From: Candidatus Sumerlaeaceae bacterium
GTDB lineage: Bacteria > Sumerlaeota > Sumerlaeia > Sumerlaeales > Sumerlaeaceae
Length of the DNA: 64,000 nucleotides
Direction: 5' to 3'
Assembly: GCA_019695055.1 (NCBI GenBank)
Contig: JAIBAT010000074.1
Coordinates: forward strand, 64,001-128,000
Position 1 is the stretch's first letter. Each line of letters opens with the position of its first letter. Position numbers and translations under genes: made by a program. Shown here piece after piece: positions 7,200 through 15,503 of the stretch. Under the pieces are notes generated by a model. The model ran no database searches, was not told the DNA's origin, and worked only from the letters and a program-made list of their open reading frames with translations.

Positions 7200-9083
7200 A
7201 TGAATCGGGCAATGCGGGCGGTTTTGGGGTTGGTAGTGGCAGTGGCAATGACGGCAGCGGCACCAGTCGCTGCGCAGGACGCCAAACCTGCCAAAGAGAA
7301 GGTCAAGGTAGCCCATTTCCATCTGACCGGCGAACTCACCGAGACACCGCAGGACGATTCCCTGGGGCTGATGGGCGACAGCATCACATCGCTGAAGGAC
7401 CTGTTGGAGAGAATGGAGAAGGCGCGCAAGGACTCGGCGGTGAAAGCCATGATCCTGACGTACGACGGGATGCCGTTTGGGTTTGCCCAAGCGGAGGAGG
7501 TCGCCGCGGAGTTGGCGCGATTCAAGGCGGACAAGAAGCCGGTGCTGGTACACATCGCGGGCGAGGCCATGGCTGTGAATGTGGGCCTCTACTCCCTGAT
7601 TGCGGGGGCCTCGACACTGAGCGTGGAGCCAACATCAGACGTGTGGTTGACGGGATTCACCGCGTCACCGGTTTATCTGAAGGGCCTTCTGGACAAGATT
7701 GGCGTGACGGCGGATTTTCTGCACGCGGGCGCCTACAAGAGTGCAGGCGAGACGTTTACCCGGACCGGCCCCAGCGATGAAGCCAAAGAGAACATGAACT
7801 GGCTTGTGGACGGGCTTTATGCAGGTGTGCTGAACCGTATCGGCATGTCCCGCGGAATGACGCCGGAGAAAGTTCGCGATATCGTGGACAACGGGCCCTA
7901 CACGGATGAAAAGGCGAAGGCCGCCGGACTCGTGGACGCCATCGAATATCGCGACCAGTTCCTGGCAAAGGTGAAGGAGACCTTTGGTCCAGACACGGAA
8001 ATCGACAACCGCTACGGAATCAAGAAGGGACCGCGGATTGACCCCGGCAACCCGTTTGCATTCCTCTCACTGCTGAGTCAGGCAAGCTCGGGGAGCCGCA
8101 AGAGCACGAAGGACGCCGTGGGTGTGGTTTATGTGGAGGGAATGATCCTGAGCGGCTACGGGCACCTGAGTCCCTTCGGTGGCAGCGGCGGCGCGGCCTA
8201 CAGCGGCGATATCACCGCTGCACTGAAGAAGGCCGCCGAGGACAAGAGCGTGAAGGCAGTGGTTTTGCGTGTGGATTCTCCAGGCGGATCGGCGCTGGCC
8301 AGCGAATCCATCCTGCGGGGGACGAAACTTGTAAAGGATGCCGGCAAGCCGATGGTTGTGTCCATGGGCAATGTGGCCGCCAGCGGCGGGTATTATGTAT
8401 CGTGCGAGTCGGATCGCATTTTCGCAAGCGAGGGCACCATCACGGCGTCCATCGGCGTGGTGATGGGAAAGATGATCACGCTGGGGATGTGGGATAAATT
8501 GGGCGTGAACTTCCTGGACTACGAACGCGGCAAACGCGCCGGACTGCTGAGCACGAGCCGCGCGTGGACGGACGAGGAAAAGAAGATACTCGAGGGTTGG
8601 ATGAACGGAGTTTATGATGACTTCAAGGGCCACGTCACCAAGGGACGCGAGGGAAAACTGAAGAAGCCCATCGATGACATGGCCGGAGGGCGCGTTTACA
8701 CGGGCAAGCAGGCGCTGGAGCTTGGGCTGGTGGACGAGATTGGCGGCCTGCTGGAGGCGGCGAAGTACGCCGCTGGAAAGGCTGGCATTGAATCCTACGA
8801 ACTACGTGCCGTGCCGGAACCCAAGAATTTTCTGGACGCTTTGTTTGGCGACTTGTCGGGCGAGGGCGACAGGAACTCCGATTTGTCTGTGACCGTCGGT
8901 GGTTACGTCAATCGGCTGACTGGAAGTGACGCGACGGCCGGTGTATGGCAGGCGCTATTCCCCGCGTTGCGAGCGATGGATCCGGTGCGGGCAAGGGCGG
9001 TACTGCGTGCTGTGGGTCGGCTGGAGTTGCTTAACGGTCAGGCGCCGGTGATGGTGATGCCCGAGGAGATTGTGATTCATTAG
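7200..9083 (+). CDS. sppA: Signal peptide peptidase SppA, long (67K) type
   Basis: This 627-residue protein is a two-domain SppA (protease IV), which degrades cleaved signal peptides in the inner membrane. A hydrophobic N terminus ending AAPVAAQ forms the signal or anchor. The two tandem ClpP-like halves supply the Ser-Lys dyad: Lys180 in AYKSAGE of the first half and Ser395 in NVAASGGYY of the second half, the same arrangement as in the E. coli enzyme. Length also matches that long form rather than the short 36K form. The ATG at 7200 follows AAGGGATCC, a usable ribosome binding site. A TATACT at 7103-7108 could be its -10 element, but a good -35 is lacking. It stands alone between the FAD oxidase and the DsbD-N-like gene. 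Confidence 0.93.
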   Translation: MNRAMRAVLGLVVAVAMTAAAPVAAQDAKPAKEKVKVAHFHLTGELTETPQDDSLGLMGDSITSLKDLLERMEKARKDSAVKAMILTYDGMPFGFAQAEEVAAELARFKADKKPVLVHIAGEAMAVNVGLYSLIAGASTLSVEPTSDVWLTGFTASPVYLKGLLDKIGVTADFLHAGAYKSAGETFTRTGPSDEAKENMNWLVDGLYAGVLNRIGMSRGMTPEKVRDIVDNGPYTDEKAKAAGLVDAIEYRDQFLAKVKETFGPDTEIDNRYGIKKGPRIDPGNPFAFLSLLSQASSGSRKSTKDAVGVVYVEGMILSGYGHLSPFGGSGGAAYSGDITAALKKAAEDKSVKAVVLRVDSPGGSALASESILRGTKLVKDAGKPMVVSMGNVAASGGYYVSCESDRIFASEGTITASIGVVMGKMITLGMWDKLGVNFLDYERGKRAGLLSTSRAWTDEEKKILEGWMNGVYDDFKGHVTKGREGKLKKPIDDMAGGRVYTGKQALELGLVDEIGGLLEAAKYAAGKAGIESYELRAVPEPKNFLDALFGDLSGEGDRNSDLSVTVGGYVNRLTGSDATAGVWQALFPALRAMDPVRARAVLRAVGRLELLNGQAPVMVMPEEIVIH

Positions 9084-9210
9084 TAACTGGGCAAGTGCAT
9101 TTACGGTTGGTGGCCCGTTGCACACAGGCCACACTCCTGGAACATTTTTCGCTCATCCCCAGTATAAAACTCGCACAGCCTCCACCAACTTAGGGAGATT
9201 TCCAAGACCC

Positions 9211-10134
9211 ATGAACCACGCCCTCACAACGCTTTTCGCCGCAGCCGCGCTTCTCGGCACCATCGCCGCCCCAGCCCAGCCGCCGCCAAACCCCAACGAA
9301 CTTGTCACTGCCTCTGCCATCCTTGATACTGCCGCCATCGAGGCCGGCAAGCCGTTCCATGTCGGGCTGCTCCTCAAGGTCAAGTACGGCGCAACCGACG
9401 CCGAGAAGTGGCACGTCTACTGGTCCAACCCCGGCGAAAGCGGTATGCCAACCACCGTGCAGTGGACCTCCGGCACGTCGGGCACTATTGCCGCAGTCCA
9501 GTACCCAGCCCCTGAAATGTTCAAATCTCCGGGAAACATCGTGTCCTATGGTTACGACCGGGAGGTTCTGCTGATCAGCGAAGCAAAATACGACAAGTTG
9601 CCCGAGGGGATGGGATATGATTTCCTCAAGGCTCAGGTTTCCTTCCTCGTTTGCAGCGGCGACCAGTGCGTTCCGGGCAAGGCCAGTACCATTGTGCGGG
9701 TCCCATTTGGAAAGGCGGCCCCCGCCAATACGGAAATCTTCGACAAGTACAAGGCCCTCCTTCCCAAGGACGGCCCGACCACTGCCGCGAAGGCCGTGAT
9801 TGCAAAATCCGATGAGGGATTCAAGGTGACTGTGACCGTGGATGCCGCATCCACCCCGATGGTGGGCGATGGCTCGCACAAGCTTGCCTTCTTTCCCGAC
9901 CTGAATGAGGGCTTCGAAACCAGCGTGCCGAAAACACCGGCCCCCGACGGCAAAGTTGGAACAGCCGTGGCATATACCAAATCGGTAACGATCGAATATA
10001 CGATTAAACCTGAGGAAAAAGGCAACAAGACTGAGCCCAAAGCATCAGGTGTTTTGGTGTTCCAACCTCTCGACAAGAACGGGGCCGCACAGCCGGTACA
10101 AGCCTATAAAATTCAAGCTTCTAAAGGCGAGTGA
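9211..10134 (+). CDS. Exported protein with a DsbD N-terminal-like domain
   Basis: The 307-residue protein has a signal peptide (LFAAAALLGTIAAPAQ) and a region matching the thiol-disulfide interchange DsbD N-terminal type of domain: EKWHVYWSNPGESGMPT early on and then VSFLVCSGDQCVPGKA with a C-x4-C pair. In DsbD this periplasmic domain passes electrons from the membrane part to client proteins. Here the transmembrane DsbD core and thioredoxin tail are absent, so the domain is free-standing and may act with a separate CcdA/DsbD-like partner. ATG 9211 follows TAGGGAGATT and begins the signal peptide; upstream codons in the same frame have no role I can see. It is followed by an opposing glycosyltransferase gene. 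Confidence 0.75.
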   Translation: MNHALTTLFAAAALLGTIAAPAQPPPNPNELVTASAILDTAAIEAGKPFHVGLLLKVKYGATDAEKWHVYWSNPGESGMPTTVQWTSGTSGTIAAVQYPAPEMFKSPGNIVSYGYDREVLLISEAKYDKLPEGMGYDFLKAQVSFLVCSGDQCVPGKASTIVRVPFGKAAPANTEIFDKYKALLPKDGPTTAAKAVIAKSDEGFKVTVTVDAASTPMVGDGSHKLAFFPDLNEGFETSVPKTPAPDGKVGTAVAYTKSVTIEYTIKPEEKGNKTEPKASGVLVFQPLDKNGAAQPVQAYKIQASKGE

Positions 10135-10190
10135 GTCCCAATGTGCGAAATAAAATTGTATTGACGCCCGCAACAACAAGTCAAAAGAAC

Positions 10191-11651
10191 TTACTTAACA
10201 ACCTTCTTGTAGGCCTTGTATAGCGGATTGCTCCGAATGCCGGCGAGTTCCGCCTCAACACGTTCCAATTCGGCGCGGAGATTGGCGACCTCGGAATGTG
10301 TGGTTTGCTCGGCAAGCAACGCATCCTCTTCCAGGCTATTGAGAGCCACGTCCTGAAACCTTTTCAAGTCTGGAAACTTCCGCAACTTCTCCACATTGTC
10401 AGGCGCAATCTGGGGATTATCGGCCCAGGCGATTAGTGACCGGGTTGTTGCCTCGTAGCTAAAATTCTCAGCAACAAATTTCCGGGCTCGAGTGGCGAAT
10501 GCCCGCCGTTCCGCCGGGTTCTTGGCGGCGCGGATCAACGCATCCGCATAGTCGTTCACCCGGCCGATTCGAACCACATACCCCAACTTGTTCTCGTCAA
10601 TAATCTCGCTGATTTCCGTGCCCAAGGTCGTCAATACGGGCAGCCCAGCCGCCATCATGTTGGTTAGCCGATTTCGCGCACCAAAGACCGTTTCATAGTT
10701 TAAGGAATCAATATTGATCCCCAAATCCCCTTCCCTGTAAAGCGCAAATATCTCCTGGGCCTCGACCCAATCAAGAAGGTGGCAGCGGTCTAAGTAGCCT
10801 GTTTTCAACATTTCAGACTTGAATGTCTCGTAGGTAATCTCATCATGGCCGGGGATGGCTCCGCCTGTGGCGACGAAGTGGATCCGGGGTTCCTGCTCCA
10901 TGGCCAGGGACAGTGCTCCCGCCAGGGAACGGGCATCCGTCCAAGTGTTGAACCCACCGCTCCAGATGATCACAAAAGCATCCGTCGGGAAAAGCTTTCC
11001 CCGATAGCGCCGTTCATTCGGGTAATTGGCAGGGTTCAGAAATTCCTCCGATGCGGCAATGGGAATAACCGTGCAGAAGGGGTGGGAGAAATTGAACTGG
11101 CTCAGGCGCCCCAGAACAGCCAGCTCGGCGAGGTTTGCGTACATCTGCTTAAAAGATACACAGGAGAACCGATCCCCGCGGCGCAGAGCGAGGCGTTCGC
11201 GGGCCCAGAAATGCCGCAGATAACTGTCATCCTGATAAACTCCGCACTTGGCCTGAGCCTCGCCCATCGTGTAGCCGCACAGGTCCACCCACATGGGCAG
11301 TCGCGTTTCCAGTTGGCAAACGACCGCAGCGGCGTTGAGGTTGATGGCGACCATGGCGTTGTAGATCCCGGAATCGACCAGTTTCTGAAATTCGACAGCC
11401 ATTTCCGTGCGATCAACGCTGTTGACCTTTTGGAAGTCCACACCATCGCGATTTCCCGGAAGATAAAAAGGGCCGCCAGGCTGGTCGGGTTGGGAGCCTT
11501 CGACCGGCAGAATCAGGGCGTCGACCGAGCGGCCATTGGCGGCCAGGGCACGGATAATATGCCACGTTCGCAAGGCCTGACCGTTGAAGACCTTCACGTC
11601 GGGCTCGAAGATGGGGCCTGTGCCTATGGCGAGTATGGTGGACACGCGCAA
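10191..11651 (-). CDS. Family 1/4-type glycosyltransferase
   Basis: This 486-residue protein has the two Rossmann domains of GT-B glycosyltransferases. The N-terminal part has FNGQALRTWHIIRALAANG, where the first glycine-rich loop is expected. The C-terminal part has FVIIWSGGFNTWTDA, the start of the donor-binding domain, and GARNRLTNMMAAGLPVLTT, with an N-R-x(5)-A-x-G-x-P pattern common in the sugar-nucleotide site. The last ~50 residues are a charged predicted coiled coil (EVANLRAELERVEAELAGI), often seen in cell-surface polysaccharide glycosyltransferases. Start codon is TTG 11651, with GTG 11645 as an alternative; neither has an obvious ribosome binding site. Sugar and acceptor cannot be predicted, and it is not in a recognisable polysaccharide cluster. 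Confidence 0.75.
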   Translation of the reverse strand: MRVSTILAIGTGPIFEPDVKVFNGQALRTWHIIRALAANGRSVDALILPVEGSQPDQPGGPFYLPGNRDGVDFQKVNSVDRTEMAVEFQKLVDSGIYNAMVAINLNAAAVVCQLETRLPMWVDLCGYTMGEAQAKCGVYQDDSYLRHFWARERLALRRGDRFSCVSFKQMYANLAELAVLGRLSQFNFSHPFCTVIPIAASEEFLNPANYPNERRYRGKLFPTDAFVIIWSGGFNTWTDARSLAGALSLAMEQEPRIHFVATGGAIPGHDEITYETFKSEMLKTGYLDRCHLLDWVEAQEIFALYREGDLGINIDSLNYETVFGARNRLTNMMAAGLPVLTTLGTEISEIIDENKLGYVVRIGRVNDYADALIRAAKNPAERRAFATRARKFVAENFSYEATTRSLIAWADNPQIAPDNVEKLRKFPDLKRFQDVALNSLEEDALLAEQTTHSEVANLRAELERVEAELAGIRSNPLYKAYKKVVK

Positions 11652-11745
11652 ATTTGCGGCACGAGTTGTGCCAGAATCTCAATTAAGTTAGGGGCTTGTG
11701 GTGTATGTGGAGCCAAATTGCAACGGAAAACCCCGGAGGATGTAA

Positions 11746-12072
11746 GTGCCAACCTACGAATACAAGTGTACGAGCTGCGGGAAGCACTTTGAGTACTTCC
11801 AGTCCATTTCGGAGCCGAAAAAGACGACCTGCGAAGCCTGCGGCGGAGCGCTGGAGCGCCTGTTGAGCGCTGGCAGCGGCCTGATTTTCAAGGGCAGTGG
11901 GTTCTACATTACCGACTACAAGGGCGGGGACAAAGGCGGCGCAAAAGGCGAACCCAAGTCGGAGTCCAAGGCCGAGCCAAAAGCCGAAAAACCCGCAACG
12001 GAGACAAAGCCGGCCGAATCAAAGCCATCAGCGGAATCCAAACCGGCCTCGGGGACCAAATCCGACTCCTGA
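11746..12072 (+). CDS. FmdB-family zinc ribbon protein with Lys/Glu/Pro/Ala tail
   Basis: The protein begins MPTYEYKCTSCGKHFEYFQS and has a second knuckle CEACGG, giving the intact CxxC...CxxC zinc ribbon of the FmdB family. After about 70 residues it changes to a low-complexity tail of K, E, P, A and S (KSESKAEPKAEKPATETKP) that is absent from the core family and probably disordered. A GTG start at 11746 is preceded by GGAGG in GGAGGATGTAA. It lies just before the parS sites and parAB, but is separated from parA by 156 bases, so co-transcription is possible, not shown. The biochemical role of FmdB proteins is not settled. Confidence 0.8.
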   Translation: MPTYEYKCTSCGKHFEYFQSISEPKKTTCEACGGALERLLSAGSGLIFKGSGFYITDYKGGDKGGAKGEPKSESKAEPKAEKPATETKPAESKPSAESKPASGTKSDS

Positions 12073-12081
12073 AAGCGATAC

Positions 12082-12097
12082 TGTTTCACGTGAAACA
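12082..12097 (+). promoter_or_regulatory. parS centromere site 1
   Basis: The 16-base palindrome TGTTTCACGTGAAACA is an exact match to the conserved bacterial parS consensus, to which ParB binds and loads for chromosome segregation. It lies directly upstream of parA. Confidence 0.95.
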
Positions 12098-12114
12098 ACT
12101 GCGGGCGTGCGGAA

Positions 12115-12130
12115 TGTTTCACGTGAAACA
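12115..12130 (+). promoter_or_regulatory. parS centromere site 2
   Basis: A second perfect TGTTTCACGTGAAACA occurs 33 bases after the first. Two tandem parS sites between an upstream gene and parAB are consistent with an origin-proximal segregation centre, and could also let ParB influence the operon promoter. Confidence 0.95.
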
Positions 12131-12228
12131 TTTCTGATTTTTGGCAATTCCCATTTGCAATCGCCCTGCAAGGGTTTCTTATTCTGCTTCTCTCTGTCAT
12201 TTTCACTCGGAACTGAGGATCTTGCGGC

Positions 12229-12999
12229 ATGGCCATAATTGGCTTCATCAACCAGAAGGGCGGGGTGGGCAAGACCACCACAGCCGTCAATCTTGCGGCG
12301 TGCCTGGCGGCGGCCCAACGGCGGGTGCTGCTGGTGGATATGGACCCCCAGTCTAATTCCACCTCGGCTGTGGGAATGGATAAGGACGGGCACTCGATCT
12401 ACGATGTCCTCTTGGGGGATGTTCCGGTGGCCAATGCGGTTAAGCCGAGCTTCGCGGAGAACCTGTCTGTCATCACCTCCGACCCGAACCTTTACGGTGC
12501 GGAGATCGAGCTAATGGACTTGGATGAGCGGGAATTTAAGCTCAAGAGGGCCATTGAGCCGATTCGGCATCAGTTTGACTACGTTATCATCGACGCTCCC
12601 CCATCATTGGGATTGTTGACGTTAAACGTCTTGGCGGCCGCCGAACGACTGGTGATCCCTGTTCAGTGTGAGTACTATGCGCTGGAGGGGTTGTCGATGC
12701 TGATTCAGACCGTGGAGCGGGTCAAGGGGGGGCTAAACCCGTCCCTGGATATCCTTGGTATCGTGATGACAATGTATGATGCGCGCCTGAACATCGCCCG
12801 TCAGGTAGTGGATGAGGTGCGGGCTCATTTCACGGGCAAGGTTTTCGAAACGCTGATTGTGCGGTCGGTGCGCCTGGCGGAGGCCCCAAGCCACGGCAAA
12901 CCGATTATTTTCTATGACTTCCGCTCGACGGGGTCCCAAAATTACATTTCGCTGGCCCAGGAGGTTATCTATGCAGTCGAAAAAGCGGGCTCTCGGTAA
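12229..12999 (+). CDS. parA: Chromosome partitioning ATPase ParA (Soj)
   Basis: The 256-residue protein is a ParA/Soj ATPase. Its deviant Walker A KGGVGKTT is at residues 10-17, Walker B-like YVIIDAPPSLG is present, and length is typical of chromosomal ParA, which lacks the N-terminal DNA-binding extension of plasmid forms. ParA binds DNA without sequence specificity in its ATP form and is released by ParB at parS, driving segregation of replication origins. The ATG at 12229 follows GAGGAT. It overlaps parB by 29 bases, showing translational coupling. Two parS sites sit just upstream. Confidence 0.96.
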   Translation: MAIIGFINQKGGVGKTTTAVNLAACLAAAQRRVLLVDMDPQSNSTSAVGMDKDGHSIYDVLLGDVPVANAVKPSFAENLSVITSDPNLYGAEIELMDLDEREFKLKRAIEPIRHQFDYVIIDAPPSLGLLTLNVLAAAERLVIPVQCEYYALEGLSMLIQTVERVKGGLNPSLDILGIVMTMYDARLNIARQVVDEVRAHFTGKVFETLIVRSVRLAEAPSHGKPIIFYDFRSTGSQNYISLAQEVIYAVEKAGSR

Positions 13000-13876
13000 G
13001 GGGTTGGGGGCACTCCTGCCCCCAAAGCCGTCGGCACCGACAGTGGTAGCGGTGCCTGTGGAGGCGGCGGGGCAAGCGGAGACCTTCGACGGCGAGCGGT
13101 TACGGCGCGTTCCGCTGGAACTGGTGAAGCCAAATCCGAATCAGCCAAGAGGGCGTTTTGACGAGGATTCGCTGAAGGAATTGGCGGAATCGATTAAACA
13201 CCAGGGTTTGATCCAGCCCGTCGCGGTGGCTAAACGCGGGGACGGCTTCATGATTGTGGCTGGCGAACGGCGCTGGCGCGCGGCGGGCCTTGCTGGGATA
13301 AAAACCATTCCTGTTATTGAACTTACGGTCACAGACCAGGAGGTTTTGGAGTACGCGCTTGTCGAGAATTTGCAGCGCGAAAACTTGAACCCGATGGAAG
13401 AGGCGCGGGCGTACAAGGCGCTGATGGAAAGCTTTGGTTTGTCTCAGGAAGAGGTCGCCGATCGGGTGGGCAAGGGGCGCCCAACGGTGGCCAATGTGTT
13501 GAGATTATTGAAGTTGCCACACTCCATGCAGAAGGATGTGGAGGAAGGGTTGCTGTCGCCGGGACATGCGCGAGCCTTGCTTTCGGTGGAGAATGCCAAT
13601 GACCAGATTAAGCTGCGTGAGGGAATTGTGGCGAACGGCTGGTCGGTCCGGGAGGCGGAACGGCATGCTCTGGCATTGCAAAAGCGCCCCGCCAAGAGTC
13701 GGCCGACGGAGGGGAAGGACCCGAACGTGGAGCGGTTGCGGGAACAGATTGTGGAGGCGTTGAGTTGCCGGGTGGATGTTCGGGCCTTTGGGACGAACCG
13801 GGGGAAGATCGAGATTCATTATGATTCCCTGGACGACCTGGATCGGATCTTGGCAGCGCTTGGAATAACTGGTTAG
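12971..13876 (+). CDS. parB: Chromosome partitioning protein ParB (Spo0J)
   Basis: This 301-residue ParB begins MQSKKRALGKGLGALL, the typical start that includes the ParA-interacting KGLGALL motif. An open frame extends upstream within parA, but the ATG at 12971 gives the correct N terminus. The CTP-binding N domain has GERRWRA (98-104) and ENLQRENLNPMEEA (132-145), the helix-turn-helix for parS lies near 155-180, and a C-terminal dimerisation domain follows. ParB binds parS, slides along DNA as a CTP-gated clamp and forms the partition complex that ParA moves. It is translated from within the 3' end of parA. Downstream is an AT-rich hairpin region. Confidence 0.96.
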   Translation: MQSKKRALGKGLGALLPPKPSAPTVVAVPVEAAGQAETFDGERLRRVPLELVKPNPNQPRGRFDEDSLKELAESIKHQGLIQPVAVAKRGDGFMIVAGERRWRAAGLAGIKTIPVIELTVTDQEVLEYALVENLQRENLNPMEEARAYKALMESFGLSQEEVADRVGKGRPTVANVLRLLKLPHSMQKDVEEGLLSPGHARALLSVENANDQIKLREGIVANGWSVREAERHALALQKRPAKSRPTEGKDPNVERLREQIVEALSCRVDVRAFGTNRGKIEIHYDSLDDLDRILAALGITG

Positions 13877-13879
13877 CTT

Positions 13880-13955
13880 GCTAACAAAACGTTTTTGTAG
13901 CGAGTTGTTTTGCTAATTGTTTTGTTGCGCGCCTGAACGCGGCTTCGCGGTTTTT
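13880..13955 (+). terminator. AT-rich inverted repeats and candidate terminator after parB
   Basis: Right after parB there is an imperfect inverted repeat (GCTAACAAAACG with CGTTTTTGTAGC). Further on a CGCG-GCTT-CGCG hairpin at 13938-13949 is followed by five T residues. Together they are the best candidate for ending parAB transcription. The short stem makes the call tentative. Confidence 0.45.
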
Positions 13956-14161
13956 GAGAGTGCTGTGATTCGGCAGACGCCCGATTAGCTCGTTTCTGGA
14001 CACGCGCAGTACGGGTGTGTGGCCCCGCCCATTTTACAATCCTTTTACACAGCTTTTGCTTTCATCTCACCATTGGGCTTGTGTGGATGGCTATGTTCCC
14101 ATTGGCAGGTTCGGGTTTGACTGACCGATCTGCGAATTCCTCCCTTGGAAGGAGAAGGATC

Positions 14162-15502
14162 ATGGCAATTCTAAGAGTTTCATGGTTGTCGAGTTGGGCG
14201 GGGGTGGCAGCGGCCATCCTGGGAATGGTGGTGACGCGTCCCGTGGCGGCGGGATTGGAGCCTCAGGCTGCGCTGAAGGCGTCGCTGGCCACGCCCGTGG
14301 TGCTTGCCGGGAAGAAGCAAACCGTCTACCTGAAGGTGGGGATCACGGGATTTGCGTTGCCGCGGGACGGAAAGCGGCCACCCGTGAATCTGGCCATAGT
14401 GTTGGACCGTTCGGGGTCCATGACCGGACAAAAACTGGAAGACGCAAAGAAAGCGGCCATCATGGCGCTGGACCAGCTCGATTCCGCGGACATCGTCAGT
14501 GTCGTAACCTACGACAACACGGTGAACGTGCTGGTGCCGGCCACAAAAATGACGGACAAGGGCGACATCGTGGCGAAGATCCAGACCATTACGGCCGGGG
14601 GCAGCACGGCGCTCTTCGCAGGCGTCAGCAAAGGATCTGAGGAGGTTCGCAAATTCCTCAACAAGGAGCGGGTGAACCGCGTGATTTTGCTCTCGGACGG
14701 AATTGCGAACGTGGGGCCGAGTTCTCCGGATGATTTGGGAGGCCTTGGGGGATCGCTCATGAAGGAAGGAATCACCGTGAGCACGATCGGCTTGGGGTTG
14801 GATTACAACGAAGACCTTATGACAAAGCTCTCGGCGAAAGCCGGTGGAAGCCACTACTTCGCAGAGACCCCCCGGGACCTCGCGAAGACCTTTGAGCGGG
14901 AGTTTGATCGGTCGACGCGGGTCGTGGGACAGGAAGTCGTGGCTCGAATCGAATGCGCACCCGGCGTGCGCCCCATACGGGTGCTGGGACGCGACGCCGA
15001 GATCACCGGTCAGATGGTGAGCGTACCGCTGGATCAGCTTTACAGCGAATCGGAAAAGTATCTCATTTTGGAGATCGAGCTGCCCGACGGACGCGACACC
15101 GAAGAGCGCGAGGCCGCGAAGGTCGAGGTGAGCTACCTGAACATGAAAACAAAGGAAACAGATCGCGTGAAGGCGGCGGTACCCGTGAGGTTCACCAACA
15201 GCCCGGCGGACGTTGAGTCAAAAACGGACCGCGATGCGATGGTGAGCGCGGTCGAGCAGGTGGCGACCGAAAAGAGCCAGACGGCAATGAAACTCCGCGA
15301 CCAGGGGAAGGTGAAGGAAGCCCGGGAACTGCTTATGAGCAATTCCGGGTACCTCGCAAGCAACGCCGGCAAGTACGGTTCGCAAAAACTGGTGGAGTAC
15401 CAGCAGGAGAACGAGAAGAACGCGAACAACCTCGACGACGCAAATTGGCAGCGTACCCGCAAATCGCAATCTGCTGGCGACGTGTGGAGGGTAAAGCAAT
15501 AG
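14162..15502 (+). CDS. Exported von Willebrand factor type A domain protein
   Basis: The 446-residue protein starts with a signal sequence (residues 1-30) and has a VWA domain with an intact MIDAS metal site: DRSGS at residues 82-86 and a TALFAG loop further on. VWA domains mediate metal-dependent protein binding. The C-terminal part is predicted as beta-rich, then helical. The frame continues upstream to 14015, but ATG 14162 follows GGAAGGAGAAGGATC and starts the signal peptide. The stop overlaps or nearly overlaps the kinase gene start, forming a three-gene operon with the histidine kinase and response regulator. It may sense or signal at the envelope with that kinase; this is inference from order only. 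Confidence 0.75.
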   Translation: MAILRVSWLSSWAGVAAAILGMVVTRPVAAGLEPQAALKASLATPVVLAGKKQTVYLKVGITGFALPRDGKRPPVNLAIVLDRSGSMTGQKLEDAKKAAIMALDQLDSADIVSVVTYDNTVNVLVPATKMTDKGDIVAKIQTITAGGSTALFAGVSKGSEEVRKFLNKERVNRVILLSDGIANVGPSSPDDLGGLGGSLMKEGITVSTIGLGLDYNEDLMTKLSAKAGGSHYFAETPRDLAKTFEREFDRSTRVVGQEVVARIECAPGVRPIRVLGRDAEITGQMVSVPLDQLYSESEKYLILEIELPDGRDTEEREAAKVEVSYLNMKTKETDRVKAAVPVRFTNSPADVESKTDRDAMVSAVEQVATEKSQTAMKLRDQGKVKEARELLMSNSGYLASNAGKYGSQKLVEYQQENEKNANNLDDANWQRTRKSQSAGDVWRVKQ

Positions 15503-15503
15503 T

